Of a stretch of DNA of 64,000 bases, positions 41,170 to 50,160 are shown piece after piece (the first letter of the stretch is position 1; every line of letters starts with the position of its first letter). The stretch is from contig JAXMCK010000005.1 of NCBI GenBank assembly GCA_046349395.1, forward strand, positions 248,001 through 312,000. The letters are read 5' to 3'. Source of the stretch: JAXMCK01 sp046349395 (GTDB lineage Bacteria > Pseudomonadota > Alphaproteobacteria > Geminicoccales > Geminicoccaceae). The translations under genes were made by a program, and so were the position numbers. The notes beneath the pieces were generated by a model. It was not told where the DNA came from. It saw nothing but the letters and a program-made list of their open reading frames with translations, and did not search any database.

Positions 41170-41847
41170 TCAGGCCGCTCTGGCCACGCCCAGCGACCGC
41201 ACCACCGGCAGCATGTCCTCGGGCTCGGGGCGGCGGGTATAGTCCGGGTTCACTTCCGCATAGCCGATCACGCCATCCGACCCGATCACGAACCGGCCCG
41301 GCATCGGCAGGGTCCAGGACCCCTCGCCGTTGAAGCCCGGCAGGTCGTTGCCGAGGCTGCGATACAGCTCGACCAGATAGTCGGGCAGGTCGAAACGCAG
41401 GCCGAACGCCGCCGCCACCTCGTTGCCGAGGTCCGAGAGGATCGGGAATCCGAGCTTGTTCTCGCGCTTGGACTTGCGGCTGTTGACCGCCGTCTGCGGC
41501 GAGATCGCGACCAGATGCCCGCCGAGTGCCTCGATCTCGGGACGGACCTCTTCCAGCGCCCGCAGCTCCATGTTGCAGTAGGGGCACCAGACGCCACGAT
41601 AGAAGCTGACGACCAGCGGACCCTGGCGCAGCAGATCGGCCGAGGCGACGGGCTGGCGGTCCGGGTCGGGAAGGTTGAATCCGGGTGCCGTGTCGCCGGC
41701 CTTCAGCGCCCGCTCGGCGAGCCCCGACGCCTGAAGCTCGGCGGTGGCACGGCGCATGGTGTCGATGACCGACGACGGCACGGAATAGGGTGGCTTGCCG
41801 GCCTGGAAGTCGGCCTTGAACGCGTCCAGCTTCGCCTGCAGGGACAT
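41170..41847 (-). CDS. AhpC/TSA-type peroxiredoxin-like protein
   Basis: 225 aa. Thioredoxin-fold peroxiredoxin: N-terminal helical ~45 residues, then GDTAPGFNLPDPDRQPV, VVSFYRGVWCPYCNMELRAL with C88 and C91, and ISPQTAVNSRKSKREN, PMPGRFVIGSDGVIGYAEV. The CPYC motif and extra N-terminal helices fit the AhpC-TSA-like subgroup often annotated as peroxiredoxin-like with thioredoxin-type chemistry. Encoded directly after a carboxymuconolactone decarboxylase-like gene (38-bp gap), paralleling AhpC/AhpD pairs. Confidence 0.83.
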   Translation of the reverse strand: MSLQAKLDAFKADFQAGKPPYSVPSSVIDTMRRATAELQASGLAERALKAGDTAPGFNLPDPDRQPVASADLLRQGPLVVSFYRGVWCPYCNMELRALEEVRPEIEALGGHLVAISPQTAVNSRKSKRENKLGFPILSDLGNEVAAAFGLRFDLPDYLVELYRSLGNDLPGFNGEGSWTLPMPGRFVIGSDGVIGYAEVNPDYTRRPEPEDMLPVVRSLGVARAA

Positions 41848-41885
41848 GGGCGGGTCTCCAATTGCGATGGGTAGGGGATCGGGGT

Positions 41886-42461
41886 TCAGGCGGCGGCGCG
41901 GCGCTTGGCCGGAGGCTCCCACACCGTATCCGCCATGAAGGCGTCGAGCGGCGTGGCGGCGACATGATTGGTGTAGTTGCTGATCGTTTTCACCGCGATG
42001 CCGAGGATCACTTCCAGGATCTGCTGCCGGCCGTAGCCGGCGGCCTGGAACGCTGCGATATCGCTGTCCTCGACCCAGCCCCGCTTCACCACCATCGCCG
42101 AGGTGAATCGGCGGAGTGCCTCCAGCTTCGCATCCGGCACCGGACGGCCCTCGCGCAGCGCCTCGATCACCTCGGGCGGCATGCCGACCATCTTGGCCAG
42201 CACCGAGTGCCCAGCCATGCAGTAGCGGCACTCGTTCTCGTAGTTGGCCGTCAGATAGACCAGCTGCTGCTCGACGGGCGAAAGGCTCGACGTCCCGAAG
42301 CTGTCCCAGATGGCCGAGTAGCCGGCGAGGGCGGCCGGAGCCTCGGCCAGTTCGGCGTGCAGGTTGGGGACGAACCCGAACGCCTTCTTCGCCTCGTCGA
42401 GCTTGCCCTTCGACGCCTCGGGTGCGGTCTCGGGTGTGTGCAGGGTGAAGTCGATGCTCAT
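41886..42461 (-). CDS. carboxymuconolactone decarboxylase-family (AhpD-like) protein
   Basis: 191 aa. All-alpha CMD domain with the redox motif ENECRYCMAGH (C78, C81, H85), as in AhpD. Opening GKLDEAKKAFGFVPNLH and C-terminal LEVILGIAVKTISNYTNHVAATPLD fit the alkylhydroperoxidase core subgroup. Likely reduces the adjacent peroxiredoxin or acts as a peroxidase itself. The ATG at 42461 is set by the conserved start; a longer frame upstream overlaps the divergent LysR promoter. Confidence 0.85.
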   Translation of the reverse strand: MSIDFTLHTPETAPEASKGKLDEAKKAFGFVPNLHAELAEAPAALAGYSAIWDSFGTSSLSPVEQQLVYLTANYENECRYCMAGHSVLAKMVGMPPEVIEALREGRPVPDAKLEALRRFTSAMVVKRGWVEDSDIAAFQAAGYGRQQILEVILGIAVKTISNYTNHVAATPLDAFMADTVWEPPAKRRAAA

Positions 42462-42573
42462 CTCGTCGCTCCGTCTGGACGATCCGGACCGCCGGTCCGC
42501 TGAACGACAACCTACCCATGCAGCCGACGAGGCATTAGACGGCTTTTCGGGATAGGATTGATACGCTGGGCGA

Positions 42574-43521
42574 ATGAGTGATCGCTTCCTCGAGCTGCGC
42601 GCCTTCGCGCGAGCCGCCGAAACCGGCAGCTTCAGCCGGGCCGCACGTGAGCTGGGACTGTCGCAGCCCTCTGTCTCCCGCCTGGTCATGGCGCTGGAGG
42701 AGCGGCTGGGCACGCCTCTGCTGCTGCGCACGACCCGCCGCGTCGGCCTGACACCGGCCGGCGAGATCTACCATGGCCGGATCGCTCCCCTGCTGGCGGA
42801 GCTGGACGAGGCCGATGCCGCCGCGACAGGCACTGACGGCCTGCGCGGCACGCTGCGCGTGGCCCTGCCGGTCACCCTCGGCTCTCGCGAGATCGTCCCC
42901 CGCCTCGTCCCCTTTCTCGAACGGCATCCCGAGTTGCGCCTCGACCTGCTGATGGACGAGCGGCCCCAGGACCTCGTCGAGGAAGGAGTAGATCTGGCGC
43001 TCCGTATCGGTCGCCCCCTGGACTCGACCTTCGGCCTGCGTCGGATCGCGACGAGTCCGCGCCGCGCGATCGCCTCCCCGGCCTATCTCGCCCGGTTCGG
43101 CCGGCCCACGGCACCGGCCGAGCTCGCCGGCCACCGCTGCATCCTGGGCCCCGGCGGCACGCCCGGACAGGAGTGGACCTTCACCCACCCGAGCGGTGCC
43201 GTCGCCTCGGTGCGCATCGAGGCCCATCTCCGCGTCACGGCCGCCCAAGGCGTCACGGCCGCCGTCGCGGCGGGCATGGGGATCGGCATCGCCTCGCAGT
43301 GGATGTGTGCCGCCGAGTTGGCCGCGGGCGAGGTCGTGCCCGTTCTGGCTCCCTACCTGCTGCCGCCGGCCGAGCTTTACGCCCTGCTTCCTGCCGGTCG
43401 CCGGACGTCGCTGCGCGCCCGCAGCTTCATTGATCACCTCGTCGCCTCCTTCAGGTCGTCTGAAGAGACGACCGGAGATTCGAGCGGTATGCCGATGGAG
43501 CCCACGCCCCGCTCGCCTTGA
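42574..43521 (+). CDS. LysR-family transcriptional regulator
   Basis: 315 aa. Winged HTH at 1-62 (FLELRAFARAAETGSFSRAARELGLSQPSVSRLVMALEERLG, LLLRTTRRVGLT), then a substrate-binding domain with LRGTLRVALPVTLGSREIVPRLVPFL and the VDLALRIG motif of the CrgA/YhjC-like subgroup. Divergent from the AhpD-like/peroxiredoxin pair across 112 bp, the classical layout for regulating that pair. The ATG lies only ~10 nt behind a weak -10 (TGATAC), so a very short leader is possible. Confidence 0.85.
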   Translation: MSDRFLELRAFARAAETGSFSRAARELGLSQPSVSRLVMALEERLGTPLLLRTTRRVGLTPAGEIYHGRIAPLLAELDEADAAATGTDGLRGTLRVALPVTLGSREIVPRLVPFLERHPELRLDLLMDERPQDLVEEGVDLALRIGRPLDSTFGLRRIATSPRRAIASPAYLARFGRPTAPAELAGHRCILGPGGTPGQEWTFTHPSGAVASVRIEAHLRVTAAQGVTAAVAAGMGIGIASQWMCAAELAAGEVVPVLAPYLLPPAELYALLPAGRRTSLRARSFIDHLVASFRSSEETTGDSSGMPMEPTPRSP

Positions 43522-43649
43522 CAAGGTGAGGCCGCCGGCGCAGAAGCGTTCGGCTTGCGGTCGGGCGACCGCGACAACCCTTTTCTTTGGAGTTTCGGCA
43601 GGATCGATCGGCGCCTGCGTCGCCGGTCCCGCACCTGTCACCGCCGTCG

Positions 43650-45011
43650 ATGTTCGAGAACCTGACCACCCGGCTCGGTGCCGTCTTCGACCGCCTGAAG
43701 CGGCGGGGCGCACTCAACGAGGACGACGTCGCCGAGGCGATGCGGGAGATCCGCATCGCCCTGCTCGAAGCCGACGTCGCTCTGCCCGTGGTCAAGGACT
43801 TCGTCGCCCGGGTCAAGGAGCGGGCGGTCGGCCAGGAGGTGATCCGCAGCATCACCCCGGGCCAGATGGTCGTGAAGATCGTCCACGACGAGCTGGCCCA
43901 GATCCTGGGCGGCAGCGGGACCGAGATCACTCTGGCGAGCCCGCCGTCGACCATCCTGATGGCGGGCCTGCAGGGCTCGGGCAAGACGACGACGAGTGCC
44001 AAGCTCGCCCGCCGCCTGCGCCTCAAGGAACGCAAGAAGGTCCTTCTCGCCTCGCTCGACACGCAGCGCCCGGCCGCCCAGACGCAGCTGGAAGTGCTGG
44101 CGAAGCAGTGCGAGGTCGCGAGCCTGCCGATCGTCCCCGGCCAGGGTGCCCTCGACATCACCCGCCGTGCGCTGGAGACGGCGCGCCGCGAGGGCTACGA
44201 CGTCCTCATCCTGGATACCGCCGGCCGCCTCTCGATCGACGAGGCGCTGATGACCGAGCTGGCGGCCGTGCGCGACCTGTCGCGGCCCGCCGAGACGCTC
44301 CTCGTCGCCGATGCCCTGACCGGCCAGGACGCCGTCACCACCGCCCGCACCTTCCACGAGCGCATCGGCATCACCGGCATCGTGCTGACCCGCATGGACG
44401 GCGACGCCCGCGGAGGTGCCGCGCTCTCGATGCGCCACGTCACCGGCCAGCCGATCAAGCTCGTCGGCATGGGCGAGAAGCTCGACGCGCTGGAGACCTT
44501 CCATCCCGAGCGCGTCGCCTCGCGCATCCTCGACATGGGCGATGTCGTCTCGCTCGTCGAGAAGGCCTCGGAGCTCGTCGACCGCGAGGACGCCGAGAAG
44601 CTCGCGAAGAAGCTCTCCAAGGGCAGCTTCGACTTCAACGACCTGAAATCGCAGCTGACCCAGATGCGCAAGATGGGCGGCATGAAGGGCATCCTCGCCA
44701 AGATGCCGGGCATCTCCAAGGTGCAGAAGCAGCTCGACGAGGCGAACATGGACGATCGCATGATCGCCCGTCAGGTGGCGATCATCGATTCGATGACGAA
44801 GCAGGAGCGGCGCAACGCCGATCTGATCAACGCCTCGCGCCGGCGACGGATCGCGATCGGCTCCGGCACCACGGTGCAGGACGTCAACCGCATCCTGAAG
44901 CAGCATCGCCAGATGCAGGACATGATGAAGCGGATGAAGAAGGCCGGGGGTCTGCAGAGCCTCCTCGGCAAGCTCCCGGGCGGCCTGCCGCCCGGGCTCA
45001 TGCCGCGCTGA
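43650..45011 (+). CDS. ffh: signal recognition particle protein
   Basis: 453 aa from ATG 43650. N domain helices, then the GTPase: MAGLQGSGKTTTSAKLARRLR, DTQRPAAQTQLEVLAKQ, LILDTAGRLSIDEALM, TRMDGDARGGAAL, GMGEKLDALETFHPER. The C-terminal Met-rich M domain (about 300-453; MRKMGGMKGILAKMPG, MQDMMKRMKKAGG) binds SRP RNA and signal peptides. First gene of the ffh-rpsP-rimM-trmD-rplS block. Confidence 0.95.
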   Translation: MFENLTTRLGAVFDRLKRRGALNEDDVAEAMREIRIALLEADVALPVVKDFVARVKERAVGQEVIRSITPGQMVVKIVHDELAQILGGSGTEITLASPPSTILMAGLQGSGKTTTSAKLARRLRLKERKKVLLASLDTQRPAAQTQLEVLAKQCEVASLPIVPGQGALDITRRALETARREGYDVLILDTAGRLSIDEALMTELAAVRDLSRPAETLLVADALTGQDAVTTARTFHERIGITGIVLTRMDGDARGGAALSMRHVTGQPIKLVGMGEKLDALETFHPERVASRILDMGDVVSLVEKASELVDREDAEKLAKKLSKGSFDFNDLKSQLTQMRKMGGMKGILAKMPGISKVQKQLDEANMDDRMIARQVAIIDSMTKQERRNADLINASRRRRIAIGSGTTVQDVNRILKQHRQMQDMMKRMKKAGGLQSLLGKLPGGLPPGLMPR

Positions 45012-45048
45012 CACCCCCGACCGGAATCACAGGAGCAGAAAGAGAGCC

Positions 45049-45387
45049 ATGTCGGTCCGTATCCGTCTCGCCCGCGGCGGCACCAAGAAGCGCCCCGTCT
45101 ACAAGATCGTCGCCGCCGACAAGCGGGCCCCGCGCGACGGCCGCTTTTTGGAGAAGCTGGGCTCCTACAGCCCGCTGCTGCCGAGCGACCACGACCAGCG
45201 CCTCGTCCTGAACGAGGAGCGCATCCGTCACTGGCTGGGCCAGGGTGCCGAGGTCAGCGACCGTGTTACCCGCTTCCTCGACAAGGCCGGCATCATGCCG
45301 GGCGCCACGAAGCATCGCGGCACCGGCAAGCGTGCGGCCGAGATCGCGGCCAAGAAGGCAAAGGCCGAAGCCGAGGCCGCGGCCTGA
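45049..45387 (+). CDS. rpsP: 30S ribosomal protein bS16
   Basis: 112 aa. The bS16 core is complete: MSVRIRLARGGTKKRPVYKIVAADKRAPRDGRFLEKLGSY in pattern, with the alphaproteobacterial C-terminal extension rich in Lys/Ala/Glu. Follows ffh by 37 bp with an agcagaaagagag RBS. Needed for 30S assembly. Confidence 0.95.
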   Translation: MSVRIRLARGGTKKRPVYKIVAADKRAPRDGRFLEKLGSYSPLLPSDHDQRLVLNEERIRHWLGQGAEVSDRVTRFLDKAGIMPGATKHRGTGKRAAEIAAKKAKAEAEAAA

Positions 45388-45412
45388 TCCCGGATTTGGT
45401 CGAGTGGGCAGG

Positions 45413-45925
45413 ATGGCGACGGCGTCGACCGACAGCATGGTGTGCGTGGCGCAGATCAGCGCCGCGCACGGCGTGCGTGGGGCGTTGAAGCTCCGCTGCT
45501 TCACCGAAGAGCCCGAGAACGTCGCCGCCTATGGGCCTTTGTGCGATGCGCACGGGCGCGAGCTGTTCAGGCTGACCGTTCTCAACCGCATCTCCTCGGG
45601 CCTGATCGTGCGTGCCGAGGGCATCGAGACCCGCGACGCCGCCGAGGCGCTGAAGGGCATGATGCTGTTCGTGCCCCGCACCCGCCTGCCGGAGCCCGGG
45701 GCCGACGAGTTCTACCACGAGGACCTGATCGGCCTCGTCGCCGTCGACCGGAGCGGCTTGCGCCGGGGCGAGGTGATCGGCATCCACAATTTCGGTGCCG
45801 GCGACGTCGTCGAGATCAAGGACGGTGCCCAGGAGAGTTTCTTCGTCCCCTTCACCAGCGACGCGGTGCCCGAGATCGACCTGCCCGGCGGGCGGGTGAT
45901 CATCGACCCGCCGGCGCTGAGCTGA
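45413..45925 (+). CDS. rimM: ribosome maturation factor
   Basis: 170 aa from ATG 45413. RimM N-terminal domain: CVAQISAAHGVRGALKLRCFTEEPENV; PRC-barrel C-terminal domain: DEFYHEDLIGLVAVD, GEVIGIHNFGAGDVVEI, FVPFTSDAVPEIDL. Binds S19 in 30S maturation. Sits between rpsP and trmD as expected; the upstream in-frame part overlaps rpsP and is not coding. Confidence 0.93.
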   Translation: MATASTDSMVCVAQISAAHGVRGALKLRCFTEEPENVAAYGPLCDAHGRELFRLTVLNRISSGLIVRAEGIETRDAAEALKGMMLFVPRTRLPEPGADEFYHEDLIGLVAVDRSGLRRGEVIGIHNFGAGDVVEIKDGAQESFFVPFTSDAVPEIDLPGGRVIIDPPALS

Positions 45926-45936
45926 GGGCCCGGACG

Positions 45937-46635
45937 ATGGGAGCACCCTGGATCGCCACGGTCCTGACCCTCTTCCCCGAGATGTTCCCGGGTCCGCTCG
46001 GCCACTCGCTGGCCGGCCGCGCCCTGCAACGCGGCGACTGGCATCTGCGCACGGTCAACATCCGCGACTTCGCCACCGATCGACATCAGACCGTTGACGA
46101 CGTCCCCTTCGGCGGCGGGGCCGGCATGGTCATGCGCGCCGACATCGTCGCCCGTGCGGTCGACCACGCCCTGGAGACCGGTGCCGTCGGGCCCGTCATC
46201 TATCTCAGCCCCCGCGGCCAGCCGCTGCGGCAGGAGCGGGTGAAGGAACTGGCGGCGGGTGCCGGCGTCACGCTGCTCTGCGGCCGCTACGAGGGTGTCG
46301 ACCAACGGGTGATCGACGCCCGCGGCCTCGTCGAGGTCTCACTCGGCGACTTCGTGCTGTCGGGCGGCGAGCCCGCGGCCCTCACCCTCATCGACGCCTG
46401 CGTGCGCCTGCTGCCGGGTGTGATGGGTGCCGCCGCCTCGCACGAGGAGGAGAGCTTCGCCGACGGCCTCCTCGAATATCCCCATTACACGCGGCCCGCC
46501 TCCTGGGAGGGTCGCGAGGTGCCGGAGGTGCTGCTCTCCGGTCACCATGCCCGGATCCGCGATTGGCGCCGTCAGCGGGCGCTCGAGGTCACACGGGCAC
46601 GCCGCCCCGACCTCGTCGCGGCTCTCCACCCCTGA
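45937..46635 (+). CDS. trmD: tRNA (guanine-N1)-methyltransferase
   Basis: 232 aa SPOUT methyltransferase. LTLFPEMFPGPLGHSLAGRAL, TVDDVPFGGGAGMVMRADIV, LSPRGQPLRQERVKELA, LLCGRYEGVDQRVIDA and LGDFVLSGGEPAAL (the trefoil knot) followed by HYTRPASWEGREVPEVLLSGHHARI. Makes m1G37, which prevents +1 frameshifts. 11 bp after rimM. Confidence 0.95.
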   Translation: MGAPWIATVLTLFPEMFPGPLGHSLAGRALQRGDWHLRTVNIRDFATDRHQTVDDVPFGGGAGMVMRADIVARAVDHALETGAVGPVIYLSPRGQPLRQERVKELAAGAGVTLLCGRYEGVDQRVIDARGLVEVSLGDFVLSGGEPAALTLIDACVRLLPGVMGAAASHEEESFADGLLEYPHYTRPASWEGREVPEVLLSGHHARIRDWRRQRALEVTRARRPDLVAALHP

Positions 46636-46688
46636 ACCGATGACGCCGTAGGGCCCGGCGCCGAACGACAACGTGTGACGAGGACGAC

Positions 46689-47084
46689 ATGCATCTGATC
46701 GAGCAGCTGGAACAGGACAGCATCAAGGCACTCCTGGCCGAGCGCCCGGTGCCGGACTTCAAGCCCGGCGACACGCTGCGGGTGAACGTGAAGGTCATCG
46801 AGGGCAGCCGTGAGCGCGTGCAGGCCTTCGAGGGTGTCTGCATCGCCCGGCGCAACCGGGGCATCAACTCCGCCTTCACCGTGCGCAAGATCAGCTACGG
46901 CGAGGGTGTCGAGCGCGTCTTCCCGCTCTACAGCCCCCGCATCGACAGCATCGACGTGGTCCGTCGCGGTCGCGTGCGGCGCGCCAAGCTCTATTATCTG
47001 CGTGGCCGCACCGGTAAGCGCGCCCGCATCGCCGAGCGCCGTGACGACCGGCCGAGCGCCGAGTCGGCCGCCGCCAAAGAATAG
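46689..47084 (+). CDS. rplS: 50S ribosomal protein bL19
   Basis: 131 aa. Core DTLRVNVKVIEGSRERVQAFEG, ARRNRGINSAFTVRKISYGEGVERVFPLYSP and RVRRAKLYYLRGRTGKRARI, followed by a polar C-terminal extension. Lies at the 30S-50S interface. End of the conserved translation block before leuC. Confidence 0.95.
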   Translation: MHLIEQLEQDSIKALLAERPVPDFKPGDTLRVNVKVIEGSRERVQAFEGVCIARRNRGINSAFTVRKISYGEGVERVFPLYSPRIDSIDVVRRGRVRRAKLYYLRGRTGKRARIAERRDDRPSAESAAAKE

Positions 47085-47130
47085 GCTACACACCCCAGCG
47101 TGGGATGATCGTCGTCGTGAGGAGGCAGGG

Positions 47131-48537
47131 ATGAGCGCGCCACGGACCTTGTTTGACAAGATCTGGGACAGCCACCTCGTCGAGGTGGGTGCCGACGGCA
47201 CCTGCCTCCTCTACATCGACCGCCATCTCGTCCACGAGGTGACGAGCCCGCAGGCCTTCGAGGGCTTGCGCAACTCCGGCCGCAAGGTGCGTCGGCCCGA
47301 CGCCACGCTCGCCGTCCCCGACCACAACGTCCCGACGAGCGACCGCTCGAAGCCGATCGAGGACGAGACCTCGCGCATCCAGGTCGACACGCTGGAGGAG
47401 AACTGCCGCGAGTTCGGCGTGCAGATCTTCGGCATGCGCGACGTCCGCCAGGGCATCGTCCACGTGATCGGGCCCGAGCAGGGCTTCACGCTCCCCGGCA
47501 CCACGATCGTCTGCGGCGACAGCCACACCAGTACGCACGGGGCCTTTGGGGCCTTGGCCTTCGGCATCGGCACCTCCGAGGTCGAGCACGTGCTGGCGAC
47601 GCAGACCCTGGTGCAAAAACGTCCGAAGACGATGCGCATCACAGTCGACGGCGACCTGCCTCTCGGCTGCACGGCGAAGGACGTGATCCTCGCCATCATC
47701 GGCAAGATCGGCACAGCCGGCGGCACGGGCTACGTCATCGAATATGCGGGCTCGGTCATCCGCGACCTCTCGGTCGAGGGCCGCATGACGGTCTGCAACA
47801 TGTCGATCGAGGCCGGGGCCCGCGCCGGGCTGATCGCGCCCGACGAGAAGACCTTCAAGTATTTCGAGGGCCGCCCGATGGCGCCGAAGGGGGCCGCCTG
47901 GGAGCAGGCCGTCCGCTACTGGCGCACGCTGCCGTCGGACGAGGGTGCCGTCTACGACGTCGAGGTCACCCTCGATGCCGCCACGATCGTGCCGCAGGTC
48001 TCCTGGGGCACCTCCCCGCAAGACGTGGCCCCGATCACCGGCAAGGTCCCGAACCCCGCCGAGATCGCGGCCGAGGACAAGCGCCGCTCGATGGAGCGCG
48101 CGCTCGAGTACATGGGCCTGAAGCCCGGCACGCCCTTGGAGGAGGTGAAGGTCGACACGGTCTTCATCGGCTCCTGCACCAACGGGCGCATCGAGGATCT
48201 CCGCGTCGTCGCCAAGCTCGTCGAGGGCCGCCACGTCGCCCCCTCGGTCCGGGCCATGATCGTCCCCGGCTCCGGCCTCGTGAAGCACCAGGCCGAAGAA
48301 GAGGGCCTCGACGAGGTCTTCACCAAGGCCGGCTTCGAATGGCGTGAGCCCGGCTGCTCCATGTGCCTCGGCATGAACCCCGACCAGCTGAAGCCCGGCG
48401 AGCGCTGCGCCTCGACCAGCAACCGCAACTTCGAAGGCCGCCAGGGCAAAGGCGGCCGCACCCACCTCCTCAGCCCCGCCATGGCCGCCGCCGCGGCCCT
48501 GACGGGCCACCTCACGGACGTGCGCAAGCTGCTCTGA
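47131..48537 (+). CDS. leuC: 3-isopropylmalate dehydratase large subunit
   Basis: 468 aa. ATG 47131 follows a strong gaggagg RBS. Aconitase family: TLFDKIWDSHLV, PDHNVPTSDR, CGDSHTSTHGAFGALAFGIGTSEVEHVLATQTL, FIGSCTNGRIEDLR and GCSMCLGMN with the [4Fe-4S] cysteines, and STSNRNFEGRQGKGGRTHLLSP. Leucine synthesis step 2. Typical place behind rplS, but the small subunit leuD does not follow; a convergent cluster begins instead. Confidence 0.95.
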   Translation: MSAPRTLFDKIWDSHLVEVGADGTCLLYIDRHLVHEVTSPQAFEGLRNSGRKVRRPDATLAVPDHNVPTSDRSKPIEDETSRIQVDTLEENCREFGVQIFGMRDVRQGIVHVIGPEQGFTLPGTTIVCGDSHTSTHGAFGALAFGIGTSEVEHVLATQTLVQKRPKTMRITVDGDLPLGCTAKDVILAIIGKIGTAGGTGYVIEYAGSVIRDLSVEGRMTVCNMSIEAGARAGLIAPDEKTFKYFEGRPMAPKGAAWEQAVRYWRTLPSDEGAVYDVEVTLDAATIVPQVSWGTSPQDVAPITGKVPNPAEIAAEDKRRSMERALEYMGLKPGTPLEEVKVDTVFIGSCTNGRIEDLRVVAKLVEGRHVAPSVRAMIVPGSGLVKHQAEEEGLDEVFTKAGFEWREPGCSMCLGMNPDQLKPGERCASTSNRNFEGRQGKGGRTHLLSPAMAAAAALTGHLTDVRKLL

Positions 48538-48550
48538 GCGGCGGGCGATC

Positions 48551-48590
48551 GGGTCCAGCCGGTGCCCATCAGGGCGACCGGCCCCGGACC
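48551..48590. terminator. bidirectional terminator between leuC and the convergent cluster
   Basis: GCCGGTGCCC pairs with GGGCGACCGGC around ATCA, with one bulged base, and outer GGTCC/GGACC extend the stem. Located in the 58-bp gap between two convergent stops. No strong T-run, so efficiency is uncertain. Confidence 0.55.
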
Positions 48591-48595
48591 TCACG

Positions 48596-50098
48596 TCACC
48601 AGTGCAGGTCGGGTGCCGGATCGGGCGTCTTCGGCAAACGCCGGCAGACGAAGGCCAGGATCGAGAGCTGCTCCGGCAGTGCCGGACTCGGCGGTGTCGT
48701 TGACGGAGGTGGCGGTGGCACCTGTGTCGGCCACCGACGCCGCTGCCAACGGTGCGTCGCCGTGCCGACGAGGACGTCATCCTCGACCGCCATGCCCGCC
48801 TGCAGCCGCGTCGCCGCCGAGACCCTCCCCGTTGCCGACACCAGACGGGCTTGCTCGAGGGCCGTCGGCGCAACGGTGAAGCTGTCGCGCTGCAGGGCAC
48901 GGAACGCAGGCGGCGGCTGCACCAGGATAGGGGGCGAGTCCACCACCGTCGGGATCGAGTTCCTGGCGATCCGTGCCGTGATCGCCGGATCGACGCGAAG
49001 GTCGTCTCGTACGCTCAGACGCCTGGCATCCAGCGTGAAGCGCAGGTCCTGGCGCGAGGGCGCGCCACCGCCGGCCGGCTCGACCACCTGGACGTTGCGC
49101 ACGAAGACGCAAGCCGTCGCATAGGCCGGGCAGGTGCCCTGCGGCGGCTCGCCGCCGTCGCTCAACACGAGTTGCGGATCGTCGCTGCGCCAGATGCGCG
49201 AGGTCAGCATGTCGGGCTGCAGCCAGGGCCGCACCAGCGCGACCGAGCGGTACTGGAACGAGACGCGCTCGATCGATCGCCTGTCGCCGCCGTCGAGGAC
49301 CGCCTTCAGCGCCGCCGGGGCCGCATCCACGAGGGCCTGGACCTCGCCGGCCGAGAGATCGAACCCGAGCCAGTCCCCCTCCTCGACGAAGTTGCGCGGC
49401 GACAGGCCGGTCGGCGCGTAGGGGACACCGTTCGCGTCCACGAGCAGGTCGACGTCCGGATTGAAGCCGGCACTCCAGTCGGCCCACCGTCGGCGGGGAT
49501 CGCGCAAGGCCGCGTTGCGCGCCGCCTGCAGTGCCGCCTCGATGGCCGCCCGGTTGCCCAGCGTCTCCCAGGCGGTGGTCGCGGCATCGAGGGCCGCCCG
49601 CAGCGCCGGCTCGTCGATCTCGGTCCAGCGCTGGCGGACGGCCGGATCCTCGCTCAGCTCGCCGGTCAGCTTGTGCGCCGCATAGTCCTCGCGGGCGACG
49701 AACCAGGCGTCCCGGTACTGCCGATAGCTCTTCAGCGCCTCGCTGTCGGTCCGGGTGCCGTCGGATGCGACGGCATAGAGGATGGCGGTGGCCGGATCGT
49801 CCGCCGGGACGGAGTCGCCGGCCGCGACCACCGCACGGGTGAGCACGTCGCGGTAGACGTCCCACAGCATCCGCTCGGAGGCGCTGGCCACCATGTCCCT
49901 GGGGAGGAAGTTGACGATGCGGGCGAAGTCGGCGGCACTGGCATAATCGGCCGCCGTCGCCGGGGCAGCGAGGGCCGCGAGCTCCGCCGGGGTGAAGCTC
50001 ACTGGCGATAGCAGCGGAAAGCTCAGCATCACCCCGGGATCGAGCGCGAACACGCGCTTCGCCTTCTCGATCAAGGCCAGCTGCACGAAAGCGTCCAT
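48596..50098 (-). CDS. unknown protein B, paralogue of the 540-aa neighbour
   Basis: 500 aa from ATG 50098. N-terminal ~215 residues are mostly alpha-helical and Ala/Arg-rich (YRQYRDAWFVAREDYAAHKL near 125). A shared region follows: DWLGFDLSAGE (242-252), then ALVRPWLQPDMLTSRIWR (287-304), VLSDGGEPPQG (311-321) and VFVRN (331-335). The end FVCRRLPKTPDP (483-494) again matches the neighbour. The A protein has WTRFGFSAGD, RPWLRTAFLTSHYWR, VLSDGGSPPKG, IFVRK and FKCHVLPKSPDP in the same order. A Pro-rich stretch (458-475) precedes the end. No signal peptide, membrane helix or known domain. Last gene of the cluster; 62 bp after A. Confidence 0.65.
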   Translation of the reverse strand: MDAFVQLALIEKAKRVFALDPGVMLSFPLLSPVSFTPAELAALAAPATAADYASAADFARIVNFLPRDMVASASERMLWDVYRDVLTRAVVAAGDSVPADDPATAILYAVASDGTRTDSEALKSYRQYRDAWFVAREDYAAHKLTGELSEDPAVRQRWTEIDEPALRAALDAATTAWETLGNRAAIEAALQAARNAALRDPRRRWADWSAGFNPDVDLLVDANGVPYAPTGLSPRNFVEEGDWLGFDLSAGEVQALVDAAPAALKAVLDGGDRRSIERVSFQYRSVALVRPWLQPDMLTSRIWRSDDPQLVLSDGGEPPQGTCPAYATACVFVRNVQVVEPAGGGAPSRQDLRFTLDARRLSVRDDLRVDPAITARIARNSIPTVVDSPPILVQPPPAFRALQRDSFTVAPTALEQARLVSATGRVSAATRLQAGMAVEDDVLVGTATHRWQRRRWPTQVPPPPPSTTPPSPALPEQLSILAFVCRRLPKTPDPAPDLHW

Positions 50099-50160
50099 CG
50101 GAATCTCTCGCTTGCGTCGCGATGGTGCCGCGGGCGAGGCCCGCGGCGGACCGCGGCCGG

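Noticed and set aside
43518..43546. TTGACA hexamer as ffh promoter
   Set aside because: The -35 match is perfect, but no acceptable -10 follows at 16-18 bp, so it was not annotated.
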